This document shows positions 15,548 to 22,842 of a DNA stretch of 22,842 nt, one piece after another. Numbering within the stretch: position 1 is the first letter of the stretch; each line of letters opens with the position of its first letter. A model generated the notes under the pieces. That model did not search any database. It saw nothing but the letters and a program-made list of their open reading frames with translations, and was not told the origin of the DNA. Origin of the DNA: CAYGKP01 sp964350605 (GTDB lineage Bacteria; Bacteroidota; Bacteroidia; Cytophagales; JAAEPT01); contig CAYGKP010000015.1 of NCBI GenBank assembly GCA_964350605.1, positions 1-22,842 on the forward strand. Reading direction: 5' to 3'. The position numbers and the translations under genes were made by a program.

Positions 15548-16696
15548 CTATTGGACGACGTTCACTTGCTCGCCGGCCACCACTTTGCTGCCGCCTTTGA
15601 GCACGACTTTCTCGCCACCCTTCAATCCGTCAAGCACCAGCACGTTGCCCATTGCGTCGGTTGGGCCCGTTTTCAGGTAGCGTTTCTCGGTGACCATCGC
15701 GCCACCCTCTTTCTTGACCAGATAGACGTACTCGCCCAGGTCATCGGCCAACACATACTTCTCGGGCACCGAGAAGGCGGAGTCAACTTCCAGGGTCGTC
15801 AATTGCATGGTCGCAATCTGGTTCGGCTTGAGGCTGACGCCTTTGGGCAGGTCGGCGCGCACTTTGAAGGTGCGGTTCGTAGGGTCGATGTATTGCCCCA
15901 CTTGGGTCGCCTTCGCGCGAAACGATTGCCCGGCACTGGGCACTTCAACGGTTACGCTGTCGCCCACCTTGATGCGGCCCAGGTAGTCTTCCGACACTTG
16001 TGCCTCGATGTAGACATTCGAGAGGTTGACCACCCGAACAAGCGGCGCACCAATGCCCGCCATCTCGCCTTCTTTGGCCACGATGTCATCCACCGTCCCC
16101 GAGAACGGCGCCCGAATCACCGACTTGCCTTGCTGGGCTTGGGTGGCGCGCAGGGCGCTCTGGGCTTGGTCGCGGTTGGCCTTGGCTTGCAGGAACTGCA
16201 GCTCGGTGCCGATGTTCTGTTTCCAAAGGCGTTCCTGACGCTCGAAGACCGCTTGGGCCAAGTCGAGCTGTGCTTTCAGTTGCGAGACCTGCGCCCCCAC
16301 ATCTTCACTTGTCAGCGAGATGAGCGTCTGGCCTTGGCTGACCCGCTGGCCCTCCTTGACGTAGACTTTCGAAACCACGCCCATGTACTCGCTCATCATC
16401 AGGACGTTTTTGTCCGAAGCCACTTCGCCTTGGGCGGCAAACGTGGCGCGGAACTCACCAGGAGTGGGCGTAAAGACCTCCACCTGTTTGCGGTTCAGGG
16501 CAGCCTCTGGATCAATCTCCAGAATCTGGGCTTCAAGGGCCGCGATTTGGTCGTTCAGGTCCTCGCGCGCCAGCTTGAGTGAATCCACTTTGGCGTGAAG
16601 TGCTGTCAGTTCATCGGCGGGAGCCTCGGAGCAAGAAGCCACGCCCATCGCAGTGGCGATCAGGAGCAGCAGCGGAAGGGTGAGTCGGGTACGCAT
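15548..16696 (-). CDS. RND efflux periplasmic adaptor (membrane fusion protein, HlyD/AcrA-type lipoprotein)
   Basis: The 382-residue protein bridges the RND pump and the outer-membrane channel. A lipoprotein signal ends in lipobox VASC with Cys22 as the likely lipidation site. A short N-terminal coiled coil follows (about 27–62), then a lipoyl/barrel-sandwich half (GEVASDKNVLMMSEYMGVVS), a helical hairpin (about 120–175, rich in Gln, Ala and Leu), the second lipoyl half (VIRAPFSGTVDDIVAKEGEM), a beta-barrel, and a membrane-proximal domain ending GGSKVVAGEQVNVVQ. The extra coiled coil directly after the lipid anchor is beyond the standard AcrA layout. It sits between the tolC-type and RND genes, as expected for a tripartite operon. 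Confidence 0.93.
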   Translation of the reverse strand: MRTRLTLPLLLLIATAMGVASCSEAPADELTALHAKVDSLKLAREDLNDQIAALEAQILEIDPEAALNRKQVEVFTPTPGEFRATFAAQGEVASDKNVLMMSEYMGVVSKVYVKEGQRVSQGQTLISLTSEDVGAQVSQLKAQLDLAQAVFERQERLWKQNIGTELQFLQAKANRDQAQSALRATQAQQGKSVIRAPFSGTVDDIVAKEGEMAGIGAPLVRVVNLSNVYIEAQVSEDYLGRIKVGDSVTVEVPSAGQSFRAKATQVGQYIDPTNRTFKVRADLPKGVSLKPNQIATMQLTTLEVDSAFSVPEKYVLADDLGEYVYLVKKEGGAMVTEKRYLKTGPTDAMGNVLVLDGLKGGEKVVLKGGSKVVAGEQVNVVQ

Positions 16697-16745
16697 GAGA
16701 AACGGGGAGGTTGTGGGTAGAGAAGGTGGTTGTGGTAGATCAGGG

Positions 16746-18092
16746 CTAGTCGGCTTTCAGCTCGCCACGGGCGCGCTTCAGGTCGATGTCAGCAATCAGT
16801 ACGTCGTAGATGGCGGCGTAGTAGTTCAGCTCGGCGCCCGTCAGGTCGCTTTCGGCTTCGACTACCTCGAAGTTGGAACCCAGGCCTTCCTGGTATTTGA
16901 TGCGGCTGATGTCGTACACCTCGGTGGCCAGTTCGACATTCTCGCGCTGCACTGCCAGGGTCTGGGCACTGTTCAGCAAGTTGATGCGCGCTTGGGTGGT
17001 CTGGAGGTCGATGTTGTTTTCCAGCAGCTCCATCTGGTTCTCGATGCGCTGCACCTCGATGCGGGCAGTTTGGACGCGATACTTCTTGCCCAAGCCGTCG
17101 AAGATGGGCACATCCAGGCTGAGGCCAATTAAGGCATAGTCCTGCCACGTACCTGAAAAAACATCGCCCAGTTCGTTGGCCCCGGTGTTGTAGCCAAAGC
17201 GGCCAAACAGGTTGAGGCGTGGGAGGTAATTGACGTTTTCGTTCTTGATCGAAAGCTCGGCCAATTCGCGCTGGGTCATCAGGCTTTGGTACTCCGAGCG
17301 GTTCTCGTACTCGGCAGTCACGTTCGCGGAATCCACGTCCGAGAGCGCTGACTCCAAATCGCCAGCAACCTTGATCTCATCCCCTTGGGGCATGCCCATC
17401 TGGAACTTGAGGAGTGCATAGCTCAACTCGATCGCCCGCAGGGTGCGGTCCCGCTCGGTCAACTGGTTGTTGTAGGCAATCTGGATGCGCTGCACGTCGA
17501 TCTTCTCGGCGAAGCCCGCTTCGTACATCGCCCGCGTTTCGCGGAGCAACGAGTCAATGCGCGTGAGGTTCGCTTCGGTCAAGTCAATGCGCGATTCATT
17601 AATCAGCACGCCGTAGTAGGCCTTGCTGATGTTCGCTGCCACGTCCTCTTTGGCGGTGGCCAGTTGCTTTTGGGTCAATTCGCGGTAGGTCTTCGCGGCT
17701 TTCAGGCCAATGAAGTAGTTCCCATTGAAGAGCATCTGGCTTGCCTCCAAATAGGCGTTTCCTTGGTACTGTACCCCGAAAGCAATCGGCACGATCAAAC
17801 TACTCGGTGCACTTGGGTCAAAAGCATTCGCGGGCAAAAACTGCTGCTGGATGTTGATGTTGTCGATGATCTCGGCATGGCCGTTGATCTGTGGCAAACC
17901 CGGTGCGCGGGCCTCGCCGATGTCATTCCCCGCTTGGCGATCGAGCAGCTGCGACTCTTTGAGCGAGGCTTGATGCTGGAGGCCATAATCAATGCACTGC
18001 TGCAAGCTGTAAGCCGAAGTGCTGTCCTGCGCCCAGAGTGGCGCGCCAGGTGCCAGCAGTAACAGAAGAAGGAAACGAGAAAGCTGGTTCAT
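16746..18092 (-). CDS. TolC-family outer-membrane efflux channel
   Basis: The 448-residue protein forms the outer-membrane exit duct of the tripartite pump. The signal peptide is MNQLSRFLLLLLLAPGAPLW, cut after AQ. It is followed by the OEP-family start YSLQQCIDYGLQHQASLK and two long alpha-helical repeat halves, including the APGLPQINGHAEI and LPRLNLFGRFGYNTG barrel segments. I chose the ATG at 18092 because it gives the signal peptide directly and overlaps the tetR stop as ATGA (four bases), a sign of translational coupling; the earlier ATG at 18137 would add 15 residues before it. The adaptor gene follows after 49 bases. Confidence 0.92.
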   Translation of the reverse strand: MNQLSRFLLLLLLAPGAPLWAQDSTSAYSLQQCIDYGLQHQASLKESQLLDRQAGNDIGEARAPGLPQINGHAEIIDNINIQQQFLPANAFDPSAPSSLIVPIAFGVQYQGNAYLEASQMLFNGNYFIGLKAAKTYRELTQKQLATAKEDVAANISKAYYGVLINESRIDLTEANLTRIDSLLRETRAMYEAGFAEKIDVQRIQIAYNNQLTERDRTLRAIELSYALLKFQMGMPQGDEIKVAGDLESALSDVDSANVTAEYENRSEYQSLMTQRELAELSIKNENVNYLPRLNLFGRFGYNTGANELGDVFSGTWQDYALIGLSLDVPIFDGLGKKYRVQTARIEVQRIENQMELLENNIDLQTTQARINLLNSAQTLAVQRENVELATEVYDISRIKYQEGLGSNFEVVEAESDLTGAELNYYAAIYDVLIADIDLKRARGELKAD

Positions 18093-18733
18093 GATTGGGG
18101 AGAAGAAGAAGCGGCTTGGAGAAGTTTGTCGTACCATTCGCAGCCCTTGGGGGTCAGGATGCCGCGAATGAAATGGTCGGTTAGGGCGTCGAACACGTCG
18201 CCGACCAGAAAGTGATTTGGGGGAAACAGCGTCGGATCGAGAGCCATCGTATACTGTTCCATCTTTAGGGTCATGAGGACCCGTTGATCAAAGTCCGGGC
18301 GATAGTAGCCCGCGGCAATGCCCCGTTCAAAATTGCTAAGGATGTATCCCTTGACGTCCTCTTGCTTGTGGCGTTCAACTTCGGCCCATGCTGCCGGGTA
18401 AAACCGTTTGAGGTCGAACAGCAGCGTGGGGTTCATGCCCTGAATCTGTTGGCGCAATTGGCGCGATACTTCCATGAACTCCTCCAGGGGATCTTCGATC
18501 TTCGAAGTCGTCTCGTGCATCAAGCAATCCCGGTGCTCGATGTGAAATTGACACCCCGCGAGAACCAAGGCGTCCTTGTCGGGGTAATATTGGTAGATGG
18601 TCTTTTTCGAGATGCCCAACTCGGAGGCGAGCATGTCCATCGTCACCGCCTTCGCGCCGTAGCGGAGGAACAAACCCAGCGCATGCTCGAGGATGCGCCC
18701 TTGGGTATCGGCAGGTGAAGCGGGAGGAGTCAT
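18089..18733 (-). CDS. TetR/AcrR-family transcriptional regulator of the efflux operon
   Basis: The 214-residue protein has an N-terminal TetR helix-turn-helix (about residues 12–58): ILEHALGLFLRYGAKAVTMD, then MLASELGISKKTIYQYYPDK, the family signature. The C-terminal helical part should bind a ligand and dimerise; its ligand is unknown. It is the first gene of the minus-strand operon and its stop codon overlaps the start of the TolC gene, so it most likely represses its own operon and is relieved by a pump substrate or envelope stress. A candidate operator lies in its promoter. It diverges from metG, 122 bases away. Confidence 0.93.
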   Translation of the reverse strand: MTPPASPADTQGRILEHALGLFLRYGAKAVTMDMLASELGISKKTIYQYYPDKDALVLAGCQFHIEHRDCLMHETTSKIEDPLEEFMEVSRQLRQQIQGMNPTLLFDLKRFYPAAWAEVERHKQEDVKGYILSNFERGIAAGYYRPDFDQRVLMTLKMEQYTMALDPTLFPPNHFLVGDVFDALTDHFIRGILTPKGCEWYDKLLQAASSSPQS

Positions 18734-18743
18734 AAAGAGAAGG

Positions 18744-18774
18744 CGAAACTAAGGGAACTCTTGAGAGTTTGAAA
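18744..18774 (-). promoter_or_regulatory. Candidate tetR–efflux operon promoter with overlapping palindromic operator
   Basis: Read on the minus strand, TAGTTTCG (18751..18744) is one base from the -7 consensus TAnnTTTG, and TTTC (18774..18771) lies 19 bases upstream as a -33-like element. Inside that spacer, at 18756–18769, is the perfect palindrome AACTCT-TG-AGAGTT (six-base arms). An operator between the two promoter elements is the classic layout for a TetR repressor. The leader to the ATG at 18733 would be only about 6–10 bases. Confidence 0.45.
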
Positions 18775-18843
18775 GTTTCCAACGTTTTCTTTGCGTTACC
18801 ATCGCAAAAAGATCTCGCTCCGGCGGACCACGAAAGTTTGCCG

Positions 18844-18851
18844 TAGTTTCG
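18844..18851 (+). promoter_or_regulatory. Candidate -7 box immediately before metG
   Basis: TAGTTTCG, the same eight bases as the presumed tetR -7 box, ends four bases before the metG ATG. If used, the transcript would start at or next to the start codon. No clear -33 element is seen about 20 bases upstream, which weakens the case. Confidence 0.3.
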
Positions 18852-18855
18852 CGCC

Positions 18856-20883
18856 ATGGCCGCACCCAAGCGTTATACCCTTACTACTGCCCTGCCCTAC
18901 GCCAACGGCCCACTCCATTTGGGCCACGTGGCGGGGGTCTACATTCCTGCCGACATCTACGCGCGCTACCTGCGGGCCAGCGGCCATGAGGTGCTTCTGG
19001 TGGGTGGTTCCGACGAACACGGGGTGCCCATCGCCCTGCAAGCCCGTAAAGAGGGCGTACCGCCGCAAGAGATCGTCGATCGGTACCACGGAAAAATCAA
19101 GGGCTCGCTCGAACAACTGGGCATCAGTCTGGACATCTATTCGCGCACCTCGAAGCCCGAGCATGCCAAGACCTCGCAGGATTTCTTTTTGAACCTGCAC
19201 GAGAAGGGCATCTTCGAGGAAAAGACCTCCGAGCAATACTTCGACCCCGAAGCGAATCAATTTCTCGCCGACCGCTACATCCAGGGCACCTGCCCGACCT
19301 GCAGCAATCCGAACGCCTACGGGGACCAATGCGAAAACTGTGGCTCGTCCTTAAGCCCAGAAGAGTTGAAGGACCCCCGCTCGATGCTGTCGGGCGCCGC
19401 GCCGATCAAGAAGGAGACCACGCACTGGTACCTGCCACTGGGCAAGTATGAGAAGTTCCTCAGCGACTGGATCTTAATGGGACACAAGTCCGACTGGAAG
19501 ACCAATGTCTACGGCCAATGTAAGTCGTGGATCGAAGGGGGGCTGCATGCCCGCGCCATGACCCGCGACTTGGACTATGGCGTGCCCGTACCCCTGGAAG
19601 GCGCAGAAGGTAAGGTCCTCTACGTCTGGTTCGATGCGCCGATTGGCTACATCTCGGCGACCAAGGATTGGGCCGCGCGCGAGGGCTTGGATTGGGAACC
19701 TTGGTGGAAAGACAAGGACACCCAGCTCATCCATTTCATTGGGAAGGACAACATCGTGTTCCACTGCATCATCTTCCCGGTGATGCTCCACGCGCATGGG
19801 GAATTCATCTTGCCCGAGAATGTGCCCGCCAATGAGTTTTTGAACCTGGAAGGCGACAAATTTTCGACCTCGCGCAACTGGGCGGTGTGGTTGCATGAGT
19901 ACCTCGAAGAGATACCCGACAAACAGGATGTGCTGCGCTACGTGCTTTGCGCCAATCTGCCCGAAACCAAGGACAACGACTTCACCTGGAAGGACTTCCA
20001 ACAGCGCAACAACTCGGAGCTCGTGGCCATACTGGGCAACTTCGTGAACCGCACCTTGGTGTTGACCCACAAGTTCTTCGACGGTAAAGTACCCGAAGCG
20101 GGGCCCAGCTTCGACCCGGAAAAAGACCTGCTCGCGGTCCTCGAAATGGCACCCGAGAAGATTGGCCAATCCATCGAGGCATACCGCTTCCGCGAAGCCC
20201 TCGCCCACCTAATCGACGTGGCCCGTGCGGGCAACAAATACCTGGCCGATACCGAGCCCTGGCACCTGGCGAAAACCGACATGGCCCGCGTGGGCACGGT
20301 GCTCCACCATGCCATTCAGTGCTGCGCCTCGCTCGCCACGTTGATGGAACCCTTCCTGCCCTTCACCGCTGTCAAGCTTCGCGAGATGTTGGGTGGCCTC
20401 CCGCCCCAACCGTGGGCCGCCGCGGGCCGATCCTTGATTGTCGCCGGAAACCCGATTGGTGAGGCGAAGCTCCTTTTCGAGAAAATCGAGGACGAACTAG
20501 TGGAAGCCCAAGTCACCAAACTGAAAGCAAGCAAAACCCCATCGATCGAAATGGAACCCACCATCGAATTCGAGGACTTCACGAAGCTCAAGCTGCGCGT
20601 CGGCCTGATCAAAACCGCCGAAGCGGTCGAGAAATCAAAAAAACTACTGAAACTGGAAGTGGAAATCGGGAACGAAATTCGCACGATTGTCAGCGGCATC
20701 GCGGAGCACTACAAACCCGAGGACGTGATCGGGAAACAAGTCTCAGTGCTCTGCAACCTCGAGCCCCGCAAGTTGATGGGCATCCTCTCGGAAGGCATGA
20801 TCTTGATGGCTGAGGACGAGAGCGGTACGCTGCGGTTCGTCTCGCCCGAACCGGGCCTGGGCAGCGGCGCAACCATACGTTGA
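18856..20883 (+). CDS. metG: Methionine–tRNA ligase
   Basis: The 675-residue cytoplasmic class I aminoacyl-tRNA synthetase charges tRNA-Met with methionine. The HIGH signature appears as HLGH (residues 21–24) within PYANGPLHLGH. The KMSKS loop appears as KFSTS (335–339). A zinc knuckle uses C146, C149, C159 and C162. An OB-fold tRNA-binding domain of the Arc1p/EMAP type occupies about 572–675 (FTKLKLRVGLIKTAE, later LMGILSEGMILMA). The length and C-terminal dimerisation/tRNA-binding domain agree with the long MetG form. The gene diverges from tetR and converges on pth with only 21 bases between stop codons and no evident terminator. Confidence 0.97.
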   Translation: MAAPKRYTLTTALPYANGPLHLGHVAGVYIPADIYARYLRASGHEVLLVGGSDEHGVPIALQARKEGVPPQEIVDRYHGKIKGSLEQLGISLDIYSRTSKPEHAKTSQDFFLNLHEKGIFEEKTSEQYFDPEANQFLADRYIQGTCPTCSNPNAYGDQCENCGSSLSPEELKDPRSMLSGAAPIKKETTHWYLPLGKYEKFLSDWILMGHKSDWKTNVYGQCKSWIEGGLHARAMTRDLDYGVPVPLEGAEGKVLYVWFDAPIGYISATKDWAAREGLDWEPWWKDKDTQLIHFIGKDNIVFHCIIFPVMLHAHGEFILPENVPANEFLNLEGDKFSTSRNWAVWLHEYLEEIPDKQDVLRYVLCANLPETKDNDFTWKDFQQRNNSELVAILGNFVNRTLVLTHKFFDGKVPEAGPSFDPEKDLLAVLEMAPEKIGQSIEAYRFREALAHLIDVARAGNKYLADTEPWHLAKTDMARVGTVLHHAIQCCASLATLMEPFLPFTAVKLREMLGGLPPQPWAAAGRSLIVAGNPIGEAKLLFEKIEDELVEAQVTKLKASKTPSIEMEPTIEFEDFTKLKLRVGLIKTAEAVEKSKKLLKLEVEIGNEIRTIVSGIAEHYKPEDVIGKQVSVLCNLEPRKLMGILSEGMILMAEDESGTLRFVSPEPGLGSGATIR

Positions 20884-20904
20884 TTTCTCTAAGGCTAGTC
20901 CCGA

Positions 20905-21462
20905 TTAATTGTAGGTATTCATCGCCCGCGCCAGCCCTTCGAAACTGAAGGCTTGAACGCAGTCAGCGGCGCGCTTCAAATGGGCATCCAGGTCCGCCAT
21001 CTCCGTTTCGCTGAAGCGACCGAGCACGTAGTCAACCTGCGCCCCTTTCGGGAAATCACCCCCTACCCCAAAGCGTAGGCGCGGATAGGCATCGGTCCCC
21101 ACGATTTCCTGGATGTGGCCCAGGCCGTTGTGGCCTCCGTTTGAACCCTTAGGTCGCAGGCGCAGCTTGCCGTACGGCAACGCCACATCGTCAGTGATGA
21201 TAAGCAACCGATCGAGCGGCACCTTGATTTGCTGCATCCAGTAGGACACCGCCTTGCCCGAGAGGTTCATGAACGTCGAAGGCTTCAGAAGGTGCAGCTT
21301 CCGCCCCCGGTGGCTGACGACACAAACCTCGCCGTGGCGTTCGGTCGCGAACGTTGCCTCGCCGCGCTGGGCCAGTTCGTCCAACACCAAAAAGCCCGCG
21401 TTGTGGCGGGTCAGTTCATACTTGGGCCCCGGGTTGCCCAGGCCGACGATCAGGTAGTTCAT
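20905..21462 (-). CDS. pth: Peptidyl-tRNA hydrolase
   Basis: The 185-residue cytoplasmic enzyme releases tRNA from peptidyl-tRNA that has dropped off the ribosome. The N-terminus is IVGLGNPGPKYELTRHNAGF with N10 and the catalytic H20. The substrate-groove motif FMNLSGK (M65, N66), D91 of DDVALPYGKLRLR, and N112 in GSNGGHNGLGHI match the key residues of bacterial Pth. The length is normal. It lies downstream of rplY on the same strand, but a strong terminator separates them, so it probably relies on its own promoter or read-through. Confidence 0.96.
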   Translation of the reverse strand: MNYLIVGLGNPGPKYELTRHNAGFLVLDELAQRGEATFATERHGEVCVVSHRGRKLHLLKPSTFMNLSGKAVSYWMQQIKVPLDRLLIITDDVALPYGKLRLRPKGSNGGHNGLGHIQEIVGTDAYPRLRFGVGGDFPKGAQVDYVLGRFSETEMADLDAHLKRAADCVQAFSFEGLARAMNTYN

Positions 21463-21466
21463 TCTG

Positions 21467-21515
21467 GCTACAAAACAACAAAACCCCGCAGCCGAACAAA
21501 ACGACCGCGGGGTTT
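21467..21515 (-). terminator. Strong intrinsic terminator after rplY
   Basis: AAACCCCGC (21481–21489) and GCGGGGTTT (21507–21515) form a perfect nine-base stem with a 17-base loop. On the minus strand the stem is followed by TTTTGTTGTTTTG, a T-rich tract. It lies 19 bases after the rplY stop codon, so it ends the prs–rplY transcript. The pth start codon is only a few bases beyond the T tract. Confidence 0.85.
21471..21500 (-). promoter_or_regulatory. Possible pth promoter embedded in the rplY terminator
   Basis: On the minus strand, TTTG at 21500..21497 (in the terminator loop) and TTGTTTTG at 21478..21471 (in the T tract; one base from TAnnTTTG) are 18 bases apart. The pth ATG follows eight bases later. 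The match is imperfect and the T tract is low-complexity, so chance is a real alternative. Confidence 0.25.
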
Positions 21516-21534
21516 CAGTGATAAAGCGGCTCGA

Positions 21535-22161
21535 CTATTCGGCGGCCTCAGTGGCAGCTTCTTCCGCTTCGCCTTCCTCGACTTCAGCTTCGGCAGCCGA
21601 AGTGCGCGAACGCAGGGCACGTGGGATGGTCACCGTCACAACGGCTTCCGCAGGCTGGTTCAGGATTTCGAATCCATCAGTGGCAATGGAGCGAACCCGA
21701 AGGCTCTTGCCCAGATCAAGGCCAGCTACGCTCACCGCTACGTACTGCGGCATCTTCGAAGGCGTGGCTTTTACTTTCAAGCGACGCTGCTTGATAAAGA
21801 CACTCCCCCCTTTGACCACACCAGGCGAAGTGCCTTCGGTGCGAACGGGAATCTCCATGACCACGGGGCTGTCGCCTTCGATGGCCATGAAGTCGGCGTG
21901 CAGGATCATCTCGCTGACGGGGTGGAACTGGGCATCTTTCAACATCGCGCGTACCTCCATGCCTTCTACGTTGAGTGCTACGAAGGCAGCCTCCGGGGTG
22001 TAGATCAAGTCACGAAACAGGATCGCGGGGGTGTAGAAATGAAGCGGCTCGCGGTCCGATCCGTACAGGACGCAAGGGACTTGGGCTTCGCGACGCAGTC
22101 GCTTGGTTTCGGCTTTGCCGAGGTTGTGTCGGTTAAATCCGACGATTTCAACTGTTCTCAT
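21535..22161 (-). CDS. rplY: 50S ribosomal protein L25 (long Ctc form)
   Basis: The 208-residue protein binds 5S rRNA in the large ribosomal subunit. The N-terminal L25 domain includes KAETKRLRREAQVPCVLYG (about 16–34) and HPVSEMILHADFM. The Ctc-type C-terminal beta domain includes VGxxxxVVKGG-like and LKVKATPSKMPQYVAVSV segments. A Glu/Ala-rich acidic tail of about 22 residues ends the protein, as in many long L25 proteins. The gene starts 17 bases after prs on the same strand, an operon, and ends in a strong terminator. Confidence 0.95.
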   Translation of the reverse strand: MRTVEIVGFNRHNLGKAETKRLRREAQVPCVLYGSDREPLHFYTPAILFRDLIYTPEAAFVALNVEGMEVRAMLKDAQFHPVSEMILHADFMAIEGDSPVVMEIPVRTEGTSPGVVKGGSVFIKQRRLKVKATPSKMPQYVAVSVAGLDLGKSLRVRSIATDGFEILNQPAEAVVTVTIPRALRSRTSAAEAEVEEGEAEEAATEAAE

Positions 22162-22178
22162 GGCCTTTGGGCTTGGAT

Positions 22179-22842
22179 CTACGCTTGGATAAAGAGCGAA
22201 CTAATGGATTCGTAATCGTGAATGCGGCGCACTGCTTTGGCAAACAGCGGACCGAGGTTCAACACTTTGATTTTCTCAAGGTCTTGGCGCAAGGGGATGG
22301 TGTTGGTGACCACTACCTCTTCCAAAACGCTTTTCTCGAGGGTCTCGTAAGCATTCCCCGAGAGGATGGGGTGCGTAGCAATCGCGCGAACGCTCAAGGC
22401 ACCTTTCTCCCGAATGAGTTCGGCGGCGCGTGCAAGCGTCCCCCCCGTATCAATCAGGTCGTCGATGAGCACCACATTGGCACCCTCCACGTCCCCGATC
22501 AATTGCATTGATTCGATTTGGTTGGCCCGCTTGCGATGCTTGTCGCAAATCACCAGCTCGGCCCCTAAAATTTTCGCGTAGCCCCGGGCCCGCTTCACAC
22601 CTCCCACATCGGGCGAGGCGATCACCAAATTGTCGAGGCCCAGCGACTGCACATAGGGCACCAGCACCGAAGCGCCGTCCAAATGGTCGACCGGTACATC
22701 GAAAAAGCCTTGAATCTGGTCGGCGTGCAAATCGCAGGTCATCACCCGATCCGCACCCGCCGCCGAAAGCAAATTGGCCACCAGCTTCGCAGCAATGCTG
22801 ACGCGGGGCTTGTCCTTTCGGTCCTGGCGCGCATAACCGAAA
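22179..22842 (-). CDS. prs: Ribose-phosphate pyrophosphokinase, 3' part (cut by window edge)
   Basis: The enzyme makes PRPP from ribose 5-phosphate and ATP, feeding nucleotide, His and Trp synthesis. About 220 C-terminal residues are present; the usual length is near 310, so the first 90 or so lie outside. The frame is open to the window edge and begins FGYARQDRKDKPR, the ATP-binding flexible loop. It is followed by the signature DLHADQIQGFFDVPVDHL, PDVGGVKRAR, and the PRPP loop VVLIDDLIDTGGTL. The C-terminus ends SSLFIQA. An internal in-frame start at 22781 is not the real one, because conserved sequence continues upstream of it. rplY follows after 17 bases. Confidence 0.96.
   Translation of the reverse strand, partial: FGYARQDRKDKPRVSIAAKLVANLLSAAGADRVMTCDLHADQIQGFFDVPVDHLDGASVLVPYVQSLGLDNLVIASPDVGGVKRARGYAKILGAELVICDKHRKRANQIESMQLIGDVEGANVVLIDDLIDTGGTLARAAELIREKGALSVRAIATHPILSGNAYETLEKSVLEEVVVTNTIPLRQDLEKIKVLNLGPLFAKAVRRIHDYESISSLFIQA

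Noticed and set aside
15167..16582. A 471-codon open frame on the plus strand across the RND start and the adaptor gene
   Set aside because: It runs antisense through two well-recognised genes and their junction, and its translation shows no family features.
20884..20904. A terminator between metG and pth
   Set aside because: The 21 bases between the stop codons show no stable stem or T tract.
22179..22781. A complete short Prs protein starting at 22781
   Set aside because: The frame continues upstream with the conserved FGYARQDRK motif, so the gene is merely cut by the window edge.

Overview
The window comes from a Bacteroidota chromosome, GC-rich by eye. The clues are two PorP/SprF-family outer-membrane proteins, a giant protein ending in a gliding-motility-type (T9SS type B) C-terminal domain, several boxes matching the Bacteroidota -7 consensus TAnnTTTG, and a prs–rplY–pth order that I recall from this phylum. 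I cannot name the genus. There are no tRNA or rRNA genes, insertion sequences, CRISPR arrays or phage genes, and no gene-free stretch longer than about 265 bases.

Left third (1–9.5 kb), type IX secretion and cell surface: a cut-off TPR lipoprotein (minus strand) lies back to back with a PorP/SprF gene (plus strand), with a candidate promoter for each between them. That PorP gene runs tail to tail into a second PorP/SprF gene (minus strand). Directly upstream of the second one, on the same strand, is a secreted protein of about 2,150 residues: signal peptide, N-terminal beta-rich domain, about 17 cysteine-paired Ig/PKD-like modules interrupted by one six-bladed NHL-type beta-propeller, and a type B sorting domain. 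The cargo plus adjacent SprF-like partner is the expected pairing for type B secretion.

Middle (9.7–18.7 kb), envelope operon on the minus strand: TetR regulator, TolC-type outer-membrane channel, membrane-fusion lipoprotein, RND pump, then a membrane-anchored metallophosphoesterase and an MscS-type mechanosensitive channel. Gaps are short (a 4-base overlap, then about 49, 33, 5 and 51 bases), so one transcript is likely. A palindrome between the presumed -33 and -7 elements of the tetR promoter is a good candidate operator.

Right end (18.7–22.8 kb), translation housekeeping: metG (plus strand, divergent from tetR) converges on pth, rplY and the 3' part of prs on the minus strand. A strong terminator lies between rplY and pth, so pth probably has its own start signals.

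No wholly new system is evident. The points most worth following are the propeller-bearing giant cargo with its SprF partner, the recent internal duplication in that cargo, the extension of an efflux operon by a phosphoesterase and a mechanosensitive channel, and the very short leaders implied by several promoters.
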